Source: Treponema sp.
GTDB taxonomy: Bacteria > Spirochaetota > Spirochaetia > Treponematales > Treponemataceae
Reading direction: 5' to 3'
Assembly (NCBI GenBank): GCA_016286535.1
Contig: JAEESZ010000007.1
Coordinates: forward strand, 62,001 to 126,000
DNA length: 64,000 bases
Part shown: positions 26,435 through 35,911 of the stretch, piece after piece
How the letters are laid out: the number at the start of each line of letters is the position of its first letter
Position numbering within the stretch: the stretch's first letter is position 1
The notes under the pieces: model-generated
The model's input: the letters and a program-made list of their open reading frames with translations, nothing else
Told to the model about the DNA's origin: nothing
The model's database searches: none
Program-made: the position numbers and the translations under genes

Positions 26435-29400
26435 CTATAATCCTATATTTACGTAAGTTGTGACTTCTACATAAGTAGAACCATTCATAACAGCTCCTGC
26501 AGGAAGTGCTCCGTAAGGATCTGCACTGTATTTTCCAAAAGTTCTTCCGCTGATGTTTACACCAATTCTGTTTGTTTTTTCTAAGAATGAAGGTGCGTTT
26601 CCAAAACCGTAAGCAAGGTCAAAGCTGAACTGAACAGGGAAGGTCTGGTTAAAGTTTCTCCACCAGGTTTCTGGACCCCAGGCATTAAATGACCAGTTGG
26701 TAGAACAAAGCCAGTGATTGTAGCGTACTGCAAGACCTGTATTCAGGAAGTAGATATATTCAGGACTTCCTGCTCCTGCGTAAGCACCACAGGTTGCACC
26801 AAGACAGCCGCCGTCAGCAGTTGCAATAATTCTTAAACCGGCCATTGGGTTAGCTACGATTCTTGTTCCTACCTGCCAGAGGTTGTTCTGGGCTGGAAGG
26901 GCACCGCCGTCGTACCATACATAGTTTCCAAGTTTTACTCCGCTTGGTCTGTCTACAGAAATCCAGGTATTGTCCTTAAAAGGAATCTCGTCTGTTTTTC
27001 CTGCGTAGAGGGTGTACATTCCGGTAAGAGAGAAGGCAAATTTTGCACCTTCAATATCATCACCATTCCATTCGTGGAACCAGGTAGCTCCTTCAGGGTC
27101 ATAGGTAAGAACTGCTTCAATTTCTATTGCCTGTCTGTTTCCAAGACCTACAGCAAAAGGAGAACCTGCAATTAAACTGCGTCCTCTTGGCTGCTGGAGT
27201 GGAGTTCTTGCCCTGATAACAGGTTTGAATACAAAATCTCCATAGCTTGCATCTACACCAATCTGAGCTTCAATTCTGTTTCCGGCACCAGAATCAGCTG
27301 TAAAGAAGCTTCCTCTTACAGCTGCAGGATTTGTTTCTGCAACAAGTCCGCGGTAAATACCATTTGCATAAAGGTACATATGCTGGAACATGTTTGTACC
27401 AATCTGAGCATAAGCACCAAGTGTGTCTAAGTAAGTTATTTTTCCAAGTTTTCCGGCATCTGTTGTGTAGCTTGCGCCAACTTTTTCGTTACCGGCATGG
27501 AGTACGCCAAGTTTTAAGGTAATCCATGGATCAATTACTGCATCTAAGTAAACAGAAGCTTTTCTTCCGGCCCCGTAAGCATTGTATGGGTCCTGGTTAG
27601 CATCTGATGATGGACCAAATTCTTCTGCATAAACTAAACCAAGGGTAAAGTCTGGAACTACAAGAGAAGCAGTTGGGAACCAGCGGAAATAATTTGCCTG
27701 AATCTGTGGTTTTGCACTTCCCCAGATTTCCGGACCTGCAATTACGCGTAAGCCCTGCAGGAGATTTTTTCCAAGAAGTTCAACTGCAACAGGTCCTTTT
27801 GAACCGTAGGTGTCGTAACCTATGATGTCAAAAGCTTCTTTTGAAATATTAAAGATATCACCTGTGTTTTCAAAACTGTCATGACCAACATGATAGTAAC
27901 CGTTCAGATCAAAAAGTTTTCCTGTGTAATTTACAGAAGCAGAATATAAGTCTACATATTTAAGTTCTGTTTCTGGAACAGCAGAAGCATCATCTGCTCC
28001 TTTTGTATAATATGAAGCATATTCGTCGCCTAAATTTGTATAAGGAGCATCTGTCCAGGTTTTAATAACCATAGAACCTGTAAGATTTTCCATTGGTTTT
28101 ACAGTAAGACCAAGGGTACCTTCTGCAGAAAGCTGACTTCTGTTATTTTCTCCATCACCATTTCTGTATTCAAAGGCATCTTTTATTCCTTCGCCCTTTT
28201 TAAGAGCACCAACAAGGCGGTTCAGATAAACTGGAGTAACAGACTCTATTGTTGTACTTAAAGTATCAATCTTTACAAGGTTGTTCTCGTTTATCATTTC
28301 TTTGATAGATTTTTCATTTCCGTTTGCAAGGTACATTGCTGTATTAAGGGATGCAAAGGTTGAATTAATCTGTTCATTCGTTGAACGGTACAAAGAAAGC
28401 TTCCAGATATCTTTAAGAAGATAATAGGCAGCACGTGGAATTCTTTTGTTGATTCCGCGGTCTGTTAATTTACTCTGGGCACAAATACCAAACCACTCTT
28501 CGTCCATATTGTTTAAGCCGTCGCGGTAGTCTAATTCATAACCAGAGTTAGACCAGGTACCTGTATCGTTGTGAAGATCAAGTTCTTTGTTCTGATAGTG
28601 TTTCCACCATTCGTCAATCCATTCAAATACAAAACCACCGATAACGTTCTGTGATTTTCCTTTTCCATAACCCTGCTGGTAGATTTCTTCCCACTGGCTT
28701 GCAAGGTAAGACATCTGAGCAAACTGATCTTCCTGATGTAAGATTTCGTTATAAGCGTCTGCTCCGGCTTCTGTAAACATGATTGGTTTATCAAGAATAT
28801 CTGCTACGTTCTCGTAGAAAGAGTCGTAGAACTTAAAGCCGCGGTAAGCGTTTACACCAAGAATATCAAGAGATGGACAGAGCTCTTTAATGAGTTCAAG
28901 ATACTGGGTATCTCCATTTACAATTCCAACCGGATGGAATGGGTCTATGTCTTTACATGCGGCCATTGCTTCTTCAAGAAGACTGTAGAGGTAACCTGCC
29001 TTTACGGTGTTCTGTTCACCAACCGGCAGATTTTCTATTTCTGAGCCAGACCAGACAAGACCGTAGTTACTCTCATTACCAAACATGTACATAAGCACGC
29101 CATTTACTGCGCGATATTTTTCTGCTGTTTCTTCGGCCATTGCGACGAGAGTTTCGCGGGTATACTGATCAGAATAATCTGTGTTTGAATACCAGGTACC
29201 GTTTACAGTAACGCCGTAACGTCCAAGAAGATTATTTACGATTGTATAAATTCCGTACTTTGTATAAATGTACTCAACCCATTTTGGAGGAATGTCACTG
29301 AAGCAGCGGATTGCATTTACACCCATTGCCTTAAGAAGAGGCATATCAGTATCAATCATGCGCTCAATAAATTCATCACTCTTTGTCCACAAGTCGTAAG

Positions 29401-29578
29401 TGTGAGTTTCGCCGATTGGTGTGTAAGACCATACAATTCCTTTTACTTCAATTTCTTTACGGTCTTCCATAAGGCGCCAGCCATTAGCATCTTTCTTTAC
29501 AGTAATGAACTGGGCAAAGCTTGAAAGATTAAGGAATAACAAAATACCTGTAAAAATTGCAAGACGTTTTTTATTCAT
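26435..29578 (-). CDS. glycosidase fused to a predicted outer-membrane beta-barrel
   Basis: A 1047-residue secreted protein (signal peptide to about residue 22, SSFAQ). Residues 25-375 resemble GH2/GH5-type TIM-barrel glycosidases: the acid/base pair Asn168-Glu169 in MFGNESNYG and a probable nucleophile Glu270 in FTEAGADAY. From about 480 to 1047 the sequence becomes amphipathic beta strands with Tyr/Trp girdles, Gly-rich turns and a terminal strand STYVEVTTYVNIGL, as in outer-membrane barrels. It begins directly after the CBM9-like gene stop. This is most plausibly a surface enzyme anchored by its own barrel; the GH family is uncertain. Confidence 0.7.
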   Translation of the reverse strand: MNKKRLAIFTGILLFLNLSSFAQFITVKKDANGWRLMEDRKEIEVKGIVWSYTPIGETHTYDLWTKSDEFIERMIDTDMPLLKAMGVNAIRCFSDIPPKWVEYIYTKYGIYTIVNNLLGRYGVTVNGTWYSNTDYSDQYTRETLVAMAEETAEKYRAVNGVLMYMFGNESNYGLVWSGSEIENLPVGEQNTVKAGYLYSLLEEAMAACKDIDPFHPVGIVNGDTQYLELIKELCPSLDILGVNAYRGFKFYDSFYENVADILDKPIMFTEAGADAYNEILHQEDQFAQMSYLASQWEEIYQQGYGKGKSQNVIGGFVFEWIDEWWKHYQNKELDLHNDTGTWSNSGYELDYRDGLNNMDEEWFGICAQSKLTDRGINKRIPRAAYYLLKDIWKLSLYRSTNEQINSTFASLNTAMYLANGNEKSIKEMINENNLVKIDTLSTTIESVTPVYLNRLVGALKKGEGIKDAFEYRNGDGENNRSQLSAEGTLGLTVKPMENLTGSMVIKTWTDAPYTNLGDEYASYYTKGADDASAVPETELKYVDLYSASVNYTGKLFDLNGYYHVGHDSFENTGDIFNISKEAFDIIGYDTYGSKGPVAVELLGKNLLQGLRVIAGPEIWGSAKPQIQANYFRWFPTASLVVPDFTLGLVYAEEFGPSSDANQDPYNAYGAGRKASVYLDAVIDPWITLKLGVLHAGNEKVGASYTTDAGKLGKITYLDTLGAYAQIGTNMFQHMYLYANGIYRGLVAETNPAAVRGSFFTADSGAGNRIEAQIGVDASYGDFVFKPVIRARTPLQQPRGRSLIAGSPFAVGLGNRQAIEIEAVLTYDPEGATWFHEWNGDDIEGAKFAFSLTGMYTLYAGKTDEIPFKDNTWISVDRPSGVKLGNYVWYDGGALPAQNNLWQVGTRIVANPMAGLRIIATADGGCLGATCGAYAGAGSPEYIYFLNTGLAVRYNHWLCSTNWSFNAWGPETWWRNFNQTFPVQFSFDLAYGFGNAPSFLEKTNRIGVNISGRTFGKYSADPYGALPAGAVMNGSTYVEVTTYVNIGL

Positions 29579-30373
29579 TTACTTTGCCTCCTCTGCATCT
29601 GCTAAATCAATAACAATTCCGTCACCCCAGGAACTTGCATCAAGATAGGTGTTATCTTTTCCACTGTTCCAGTGAATAAGGCGTGAACGTTCTTTTCCGC
29701 CGTCGGCATCATTAATCTGGAAGTCGCCGCGAACCTTCTGTTTTGCCTTTAATTTTTTAATACTCAATAAAGAGAATGGAACTGCGGCTTCAATTTTGTA
29801 GCCGTGTTCTGAATAAACAATGACAGCTTTAATACTGCCCGACATTGAAACATCGTTAATACCTACATCGTAGGCAGTTTTATTGCTCTTACTTTTTGGA
29901 ACAATTCTTACACGATGATCTGTGCTTTTGTAGAAAGTGTGATAACCGGTATCTGTTCCAAAGAAGAATTCAATTGAGTCATCACGCCAGCCCTGTGGAG
30001 CCGGGAATTTATTTTCCTGTGGCTCATCATCAATAATGTCTGCAAAAACATAAAGGAAGGCATCATCTGCCCTGAGCTTAAAAGTTCCGTCAGTGTTTTC
30101 AGGATTAAACATTCCGCCGTAAACCATGCGTCTAACCTTTACACCTTCAAGACCTTCCCAGTCATTAAATTCCCCGTCAATTACAGGAGCTTTAGAAGAT
30201 GAATAATAAACCTTAAAGTTTTTCTCCTGTTCTCCGGCATCTGCAAAAGCTTCCTCAGGAGGATAGTAAGGAGCTTCTACTATTTTCTTTGCATGTACTG
30301 TAAGACATGATGAAAGCATTAGCATAAGTGCCCCGCTCATCAGTCCTGTACAAATAAGTGCTGTTTTTTTCAT
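29579..30373 (-). CDS. CBM9-like lipoprotein
   Basis: Lipoprotein of 264 residues (lipobox MLSSC). From about residue 58 it matches the CBM9-type fold found in xylanases: APVIDGEFNDWEGLEGVKVR, then DAFLYVFADIIDDEP, GWRDDSIEFFFGTDTGYHTF and a C-terminal DASSWGDGIVIDL. It is second in the glucan operon, 45 bases after the binding protein, and abuts the glycosidase/barrel gene. It probably holds glucan ends near the cell surface. Confidence 0.8.
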   Translation of the reverse strand: MKKTALICTGLMSGALMLMLSSCLTVHAKKIVEAPYYPPEEAFADAGEQEKNFKVYYSSSKAPVIDGEFNDWEGLEGVKVRRMVYGGMFNPENTDGTFKLRADDAFLYVFADIIDDEPQENKFPAPQGWRDDSIEFFFGTDTGYHTFYKSTDHRVRIVPKSKSNKTAYDVGINDVSMSGSIKAVIVYSEHGYKIEAAVPFSLLSIKKLKAKQKVRGDFQINDADGGKERSRLIHWNSGKDNTYLDASSWGDGIVIDLADAEEAK

Positions 30374-30418
30374 ATCAAGTTTCCCCTTTCTTCTCTCTCC
30401 GACAAATCGGGCAATTAA

Positions 30419-32065
30419 CTACAAGCCAAGTTTTGCCTTGTTAGCCTGCATTAAGGCAGTCTGAGCGGCAATTACCTTATCAATTCCCTTATCCTTTTTG
30501 TATTTGTTGAATTCTTTTACGATAGAATCGAATTCAGCTTCTGATTTTGCACGAATCAGCTGTGGTAAGATTTTTCCCCATCTTCTCTGAATGTCTTCGT
30601 AGATGAGTTGTTCATCAGAACCGATTGGTAAAGTAAGTCCGTCGTAAGCTGCAAAAGAGTGAACATAAGGACGTGTCCAGAGCTGTGGCTGTTCAAGAGA
30701 TGGAGCATATTCTGTTCCCCACTGTCCCTGCCATGCAGTATCCATAAGCATCCAGTAGGTATACATAATTCCAACATCAGTTTCCTGTCTGTTCTTATCT
30801 GTTGAATCAAGCTTTTTCATTTCTGGTGTAAGTTCAGGAATACCCTGTGCGTTGATTACGTATGTCTTGTCTTTAATACCAAAGTTTGTATCCATCTGAC
30901 CTTCATCACTGATGAGGTAAGAAAGGAACTGGATGGCACGTGCTTTGTCTTTACAGTTCTTAGAAATCAAAGTGATTGTCCAGCCGGCAATTCCGCCACC
31001 TGCAAGAGTAGGATCATCACCCTTTGAATTTTTTGGTCCGTCAACTGCAATGTAAATTGAGTTTGGATCATTTGCATAAAGAGCATGCTGAGCAGCCTGC
31101 ATATCCCAGTTCTGGTAGAGCATACAGAAGTAGCGGCCCTGAGAAGCTTTTTCTTCAATCTGTGAACGTTTGTCTACAAACATATCTGTTGGAATTAAAC
31201 CTTCTGAATAAGCCTGACGAAGAGTTTTCATCCAGCGGATATATTCCGGATTGTCTGTAAGACCTAAATCTGCATTTACAAATTTTCCATCCTGCTCTGG
31301 AGGAATAGCAAGGAAGTGCATAAGGTAACCCTGGAGCTGTGAACAACCTGTATCACCGAATTCATTTGTTGTAAAAGGAATCATTGTCTGTCCGTTTACT
31401 GTAGGGAACTTCTGCTTTGCCATTTTGAGGGCTTTTAAGAAGCCTTCAGGAGTAGACATATCTGGTTTTCCTAAAGCTTCGTACATGTCTTTACGAACAA
31501 GGAAAGTTTCGTTTGAGGTAAGTTTTCCGGCATAGTTTTTATAGTCTGTAGGAGTGTATGATGCATTTGGGTAGCCGTAAACATGACCGTCTTCCTGTCT
31601 GTACCAGCCAAGTTTGTCTGGATTTGCAACTTTAAAGAAATATGGATCGTACTTTTTAGCAAGTTCGTCTAAAGGTTCAACAAGACCTGCATCGATCATC
31701 ATTGGAACCTGACCTTCCCACCATCCGAGGGTGATTAAATCTGGAAGTGCGTCTCCTGCAATCATTGAGTTTAATTTTTCAGATTCGTTTCCTGCAGGAA
31801 CAACAAAGTTAATATCAACTCCAGTTTTTTCTGTAATGTACTTAGAAACCATTGAGTCTCCCCAGTGACGGGCAAACCAGCTGAAATTAATATACCAGTC
31901 GAACTTGATTGGTTTGTCTGCGTTCAAAGTCCATCCGGCAGTTTTTGCAGTACCTGCAAGCGTAGCTTTTGATTTTGTTTTTGCTGTAAGTTTTGGTTTT
32001 GCATACATTGCAGATGACACAAGACCTGCAAGCATTACAAAGGCTATAAATTTAATTTTCTTCAT
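30419..32065 (-). CDS. ABC sugar-binding protein, LplA-like
   Basis: Extracellular solute-binding protein of 548 residues with a signal peptide (MKKIKFIAFVMLAGLVSSAMYA) but no lipobox Cys, so it is probably free in the periplasm. KPIKFDWYINFSWFARHWGD, EKTGVDINFVVPAGNESEKL and NSMIAGDALPDLITLG are typical of the large LplA/YtcQ-type family that imports oligosaccharides. An AGGAG site precedes the ATG. It leads the glucan operon, but no permease is adjacent; the nearest set is at 40.6-43.8 kb with its own binding protein. Confidence 0.85.
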   Translation of the reverse strand: MKKIKFIAFVMLAGLVSSAMYAKPKLTAKTKSKATLAGTAKTAGWTLNADKPIKFDWYINFSWFARHWGDSMVSKYITEKTGVDINFVVPAGNESEKLNSMIAGDALPDLITLGWWEGQVPMMIDAGLVEPLDELAKKYDPYFFKVANPDKLGWYRQEDGHVYGYPNASYTPTDYKNYAGKLTSNETFLVRKDMYEALGKPDMSTPEGFLKALKMAKQKFPTVNGQTMIPFTTNEFGDTGCSQLQGYLMHFLAIPPEQDGKFVNADLGLTDNPEYIRWMKTLRQAYSEGLIPTDMFVDKRSQIEEKASQGRYFCMLYQNWDMQAAQHALYANDPNSIYIAVDGPKNSKGDDPTLAGGGIAGWTITLISKNCKDKARAIQFLSYLISDEGQMDTNFGIKDKTYVINAQGIPELTPEMKKLDSTDKNRQETDVGIMYTYWMLMDTAWQGQWGTEYAPSLEQPQLWTRPYVHSFAAYDGLTLPIGSDEQLIYEDIQRRWGKILPQLIRAKSEAEFDSIVKEFNKYKKDKGIDKVIAAQTALMQANKAKLGL

Positions 32066-32197
32066 AACATAACTCCTAACTGATGATATTTTCAGTCTGA
32101 GTATAGTTCTGAAGCATTTAGCGTGAAAGTCAGAAAAATTTCAAAAAGGTTTTCTTTTTTCGGTTACTTACAGAAAAAAATACACCTTTTTCGTTAA

Positions 32198-33412
32198 TTA
32201 AAGGTCATTTAGAGAGGAAAAAGTCAGTTTTTCGCCATATTTCAGGCAGATTCTCTGGCAGCGTTTTTTACATAAATCAAAAATTTTATTTTCATCTTTT
32301 TGAACAAGAATGCATCTTCTGTGTCCCTTGTCTTCTGCATTGAGTTCACAGACGGCTTCAAGACTTGTTCCGCTTCCGGCAAAAAAATCCATAATGACAG
32401 CATCGCGAGGCAGGCAAGTAATTTTTATCAGGTGTTTTATAAGGCTAACAGGTTTTGGATTATCAAAGGCCCCTTTTTCGCCAAGAAGACTGTCCAGATG
32501 CTGCTGGGCCGAGCGGGTTGTTTCCAAAGGCTCTATGATATTTCGCGGAATAACTTCGGTCTCTTCTTCATTAAAAATTTTTAAGCGGGGCACCCTGTCG
32601 TATAAAGGAGGATTTCCCCAGAAAATGCGCTTGTCTGCAATCAGCTCCTTCATGTGATTTTCGTCTGTCTGCCACTGGCGGGTCCAGACTTTTCCCGAAG
32701 GAGATGTGATTGAATAATAGTTTTTATGCTTTGGGTTTGACCGTTTTTCGCTAAAGGAAATGCTGCCGCTAAACCAGTTACCGCGCGGATCATTGTCTGC
32801 ATTGCGGGTTGCCCAGGAGGTTTGCTCCTGTTCGCGGAAGGCCCTGAGTTTCTTTTTGTTACGGGCATAGCAAAGGGTATGCTGCTGAAGGGTTCTGGAC
32901 CAGCGGTCTTTTTTTCCTTTTCCATGCAGCCACATAAAATCGTTTACAAAGTTTTCTTCCCCAAAAATCTGATCGCAAAGAAGCTTTAAGGCATAAAGCT
33001 CGCTCTGGTCTATTGCAACAAAAATACAGCCGCTTTCTTTAAGTAAAGGCAGTGCCGCAAGAAGCCTTCTCTGCATAAAACTTAGCCAGGCTGAATGTTT
33101 GTCAACTACCGAACGTTCGTTAGTTTCTTTAAGGCGTACAGAAAAATCATCATTGTAGGTAAAGTCGTTTCCTGTATTGTAAGGGGGGTCAATATAAATA
33201 AGATCTGCAAGAGCCTGACCTGCTGTCTCTACCGTGATATTTTTACAGACAGAGGATAGTTTTTTTAAAACCGGATAGTTATCACCTTTTATTAAAAGAT
33301 GCCCCTGATCTCTGCTCAAAAAGTCTTCTGAAAGCTCCGGACAAAAGCCAGCAGCCTGCAGAAGAGAGTCATCATCATACTTTTCGGGATAATCTATCCA
33401 GCTTAATTTCAT
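32198..33412 (-). CDS. orphan beta-class adenine DNA methyltransferase (type III Mod-like)
   Basis: The 404-residue enzyme has motif IV (IDPPYNTG, residues 74-81) before the SAM-binding motif I (DFFAGSGTS, 342-350), the order of beta-class N6-adenine methyltransferases such as type III Mod subunits. The central region (about 130-290) should hold the target recognition domain. It is shorter than typical EcoP15I-like Mod, and no restriction subunit is present. Its start overlaps the metY stop in a TAATG arrangement, so both are translated from one mRNA. Confidence 0.85.
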   Translation of the reverse strand: MKLSWIDYPEKYDDDSLLQAAGFCPELSEDFLSRDQGHLLIKGDNYPVLKKLSSVCKNITVETAGQALADLIYIDPPYNTGNDFTYNDDFSVRLKETNERSVVDKHSAWLSFMQRRLLAALPLLKESGCIFVAIDQSELYALKLLCDQIFGEENFVNDFMWLHGKGKKDRWSRTLQQHTLCYARNKKKLRAFREQEQTSWATRNADNDPRGNWFSGSISFSEKRSNPKHKNYYSITSPSGKVWTRQWQTDENHMKELIADKRIFWGNPPLYDRVPRLKIFNEEETEVIPRNIIEPLETTRSAQQHLDSLLGEKGAFDNPKPVSLIKHLIKITCLPRDAVIMDFFAGSGTSLEAVCELNAEDKGHRRCILVQKDENKIFDLCKKRCQRICLKYGEKLTFSSLNDL

Positions 33413-34689
33413 TAAACGCGCTCTAAAGCCTGTTTTAAATCTTCAATAATGTCATCAACATTTTCAAGACCAACAGAAACTCTAACCATACCACCGTCAA
33501 TTCCGGCAGCAACCAGCTGTTCATCTGTAAGCTGGCGGTGAGTTGCACTTGCAGGATGAAGTACACAGGTTCTGATATCAGCAACATGAACTTCATCAAT
33601 AGCAAGCTTAAGGGCATCCATAAAGCGAACAGCAGCAGAGCGGCCGCCTTTAATACTGATTGAAATTACACCACAGGTTCCATCTGGAAGATATTTTTTA
33701 GCTCTTTCGTAATATTTATCGCCTGGAAGACCAGGGTAACTTATGCTTGCAATTTTATCTGATGATTTAAGGAAATCTGCAACTTTAAGAGCATTTTTAC
33801 AGTAGCGTTCCATTCTTACAGGAAGAGTTTCAAGTCCAAGATTCAAATAGAAGGCACTCTGTGCTGCAGGATAGCAGCCAAAATCGCGCATGAGCTGGGT
33901 GCGGGCTTTAATAATATAAGCAGCCTTTCCAAACTCTTTTACATAACACAGACCATGGTAGCTTTCGTCAGGTTCAACCATATCAGCAAATTTTCCTGTT
34001 GCTTTATATGCTTTTTCCCAGTCAAAATTACCGCTGTCAACAATTGCACCACCACCCTGAACTGCATGGCCATCCATATATTTTGTAGTAGAATGAACAA
34101 CAATATCTGCCCCCCATTCAAAAGGACGGCAAAGTACTGGTGTTGCAAAAGTATTATCAACAATAAGCGGAAGATTATTATCGTGAGCAGCTTTAGCCCA
34201 TACTTCAAAATCAAAAACTGTTAAAGCAGGGTTTGCAATTGTTTCTCCAAAAATACATTTTGTATTTGGTTTAACTGCCTTACAGATTTCTTCGTAAGAG
34301 GCATTTACATCAACCCAGATAACTTCAATACCAAGTTTTTTTAAGGTAAAACCAAAAAGATTGATTGTTCCGCCGTAAATACTTGAAGAAGCAATAAAAC
34401 TGTCACCGCTTGAACAAAGGTTCAGGACAGAAAGAAGACTGGCCGCCTGACCACTTGTAGTAAGCATACATCCTACTCCACCTTCCATATCTGCAATTTT
34501 CTTTTCTACAGCATCGCAGGTAGGGTTAGCAAAGCGGGAATACATAAATTCTACAGGCTTATCAAAAAGATCTGCTACATGAGCACAAGAGTCAAAACGA
34601 TATGTTGTACTCTGAACAATAGGAATAGTTCCAGGGCCACCATTTGCAGGTTTATAACCAGAATGCAAAACTTTTGTTTCTATTTTCAT
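33412..34689 (-). CDS. metY: O-acetylhomoserine sulfhydrylase
   Basis: PLP enzyme of 425 residues that makes homocysteine from O-acetylhomoserine and sulfide. The PLP lysine is Lys203 in HSTTKYMDG; SRFANPTCDAVEKKIADMEG and the C-terminal SVGLENVDDIIEDLKQAL are diagnostic of the Cys/Met metabolism PLP family, and the 425-residue length favours MetY over MetB/MetC. An extended -10 (TGGTATAGT) lies about 30 bases upstream. There is no room for an S-box leader. It is coupled to a SAM-using DNA methyltransferase. Confidence 0.93.
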   Translation of the reverse strand: MKIETKVLHSGYKPANGGPGTIPIVQSTTYRFDSCAHVADLFDKPVEFMYSRFANPTCDAVEKKIADMEGGVGCMLTTSGQAASLLSVLNLCSSGDSFIASSSIYGGTINLFGFTLKKLGIEVIWVDVNASYEEICKAVKPNTKCIFGETIANPALTVFDFEVWAKAAHDNNLPLIVDNTFATPVLCRPFEWGADIVVHSTTKYMDGHAVQGGGAIVDSGNFDWEKAYKATGKFADMVEPDESYHGLCYVKEFGKAAYIIKARTQLMRDFGCYPAAQSAFYLNLGLETLPVRMERYCKNALKVADFLKSSDKIASISYPGLPGDKYYERAKKYLPDGTCGVISISIKGGRSAAVRFMDALKLAIDEVHVADIRTCVLHPASATHRQLTDEQLVAAGIDGGMVRVSVGLENVDDIIEDLKQALERV

Positions 34690-34760
34690 TTTCTTCCTCT
34701 GTTATAGTTTTTGGTTATGACTATACCATAATTTATTGAATAAATCATCATCTTTTTAAG

Positions 34761-34788
34761 TTGAAAAGTAACCATTGTGTGCTAGAAT
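34761..34788 (+). promoter_or_regulatory. promoter of the 34828 secreted-protein gene
   Basis: TTGAAA (34761-34766), a 16-base spacer ending in TTGTGTGC, then TAGAAT (34783-34788). The xylanase promoter at 46655-46682 has the same spacing and a similar TTGTGC-TAAAAT end. Start would be near 34795. Confidence 0.65.
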
Positions 34789-34827
34789 AATTATATATGT
34801 AAAAAACATATGGAGGATAATTTTATT

Positions 34828-35826
34828 ATGAAAAAGCTACTTTCATTTGCAATTCTATCAATTGCTTTAGTTGGAGCAGTATTCGCTCAGCATCCAAGAA
34901 CTTATGTTCTTGAACTTTCTGACGCTGCAAAATCAATCGCATTACCAAAAAATCAGTGGGCAGACAACTACCAGAGTGATCCAAACGTAGACTGCACAGA
35001 ATACTGGAAGGGAGACTTACCAAAAGCCGGAGATACAATCGAAGTTCACTACAAGTTTACTTCTGACATTGATATTCCTGCACTTTCAGCTAACATTGTA
35101 GATACATCTGCAAAAGCTGGCTACTGGTTAACTCTTACAGGAAAAGATAATCACGAATTACCACTTTTCAAGAAAGATGTAAAAGCCGGCCAGACTTGTG
35201 AAGGCGTATGGTCTGTAACATTAGCAAAAGATACTCTTGCTAAAATTACTCTCGTTTTAATGTATGATGATCCAAACCTTATTAGCACATTTGGCGTTTC
35301 TAAAGCTGCTGCAGCTGCTAAATTAACAGTTGCTTCTGCTGGTGCTGCAACAACAAAAGTAGCTCCAAAAGTACAGCGCAAACCAAAAACATGGAAGGTT
35401 GACTTAGCTAAATATGCTGCATTCTTCAAGATTGAAGCAGATCATCCATGGGTAAACGGTGCTCCTGATACAAAAGTTATCACAGGATGGCAGGCAACTC
35501 TCGATATGCTCCAGGTATTCGGTGATGATTTACCAATTAAAGGTGATACCATCGTTGTTTCATTCAAAGGAACTTCTGATACAGATATTCCTTTACTTAA
35601 ATCTCTTCTTATCGATAACAGCCCAGATGCTAACTGGTGGACAATCTTAACAGAAGAAGAAACTGACGAAGCATTCCCATTTGCTAAAGACATCGTTGCA
35701 GGAAAACCATTCAAGGGTGCTGTAACATTCAAAGTAAATAAGGATTCAAAAGGTGGATGTACAATCGCTCTCCGCGCAAGCGTTGATGCTATGGAACACC
35801 CAGCAACATTCAAAGCTGTAAAATAA
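34828..35826 (+). CDS. secreted protein with two tandem homologous domains
   Basis: The 332-residue protein has a signal peptide cleaved after VFA (residue 20) and two related beta-rich domains, about 24-165 and 195-332. They align through GDTIEVHYKFTSDIDIPAL versus GDTIVVSFKGTSDTDIPLL and through LFKKDVKAGQTCEGVWSV versus PFAKDIVAGKPFKGAVTF. An Ala-rich linker joins them. No lipobox. Start 34828 is chosen by the signal peptide and GGAGG site. Codon choice (AAC, TAC, CCA) is biased as in highly expressed genes. Function unknown; a carbohydrate-binding or surface-layer role is only a guess. Confidence 0.75.
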   Translation: MKKLLSFAILSIALVGAVFAQHPRTYVLELSDAAKSIALPKNQWADNYQSDPNVDCTEYWKGDLPKAGDTIEVHYKFTSDIDIPALSANIVDTSAKAGYWLTLTGKDNHELPLFKKDVKAGQTCEGVWSVTLAKDTLAKITLVLMYDDPNLISTFGVSKAAAAAKLTVASAGAATTKVAPKVQRKPKTWKVDLAKYAAFFKIEADHPWVNGAPDTKVITGWQATLDMLQVFGDDLPIKGDTIVVSFKGTSDTDIPLLKSLLIDNSPDANWWTILTEEETDEAFPFAKDIVAGKPFKGAVTFKVNKDSKGGCTIALRASVDAMEHPATFKAVK

Positions 35827-35852
35827 AACATAAGTCAATATGACTTTTAAGA

Positions 35853-35890
35853 AGACCGTCTGGAAGTTACTTTCAGACGGTCTTTTTTTT
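35853..35890 (+). terminator. intrinsic terminator
   Basis: AGACCGTCTG pairs with CAGACGGTCT, extended by GAA/TTT to about 13 pairs, followed by a run of T from 35884. It ends the transcript of the two-domain secreted protein. The same AGACCGTC/GACGGTCT core recurs at 36666-36695. Confidence 0.92.
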
Positions 35891-35911
35891 GTTCATAGGG
35901 ATTTTTTCTCA

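Noticed and set aside
34690..34809. SAM or T-box riboswitch upstream of metY
   Set aside because: The space is only 120 bases, shared with a divergent promoter, and no aptamer-like structure is visible.
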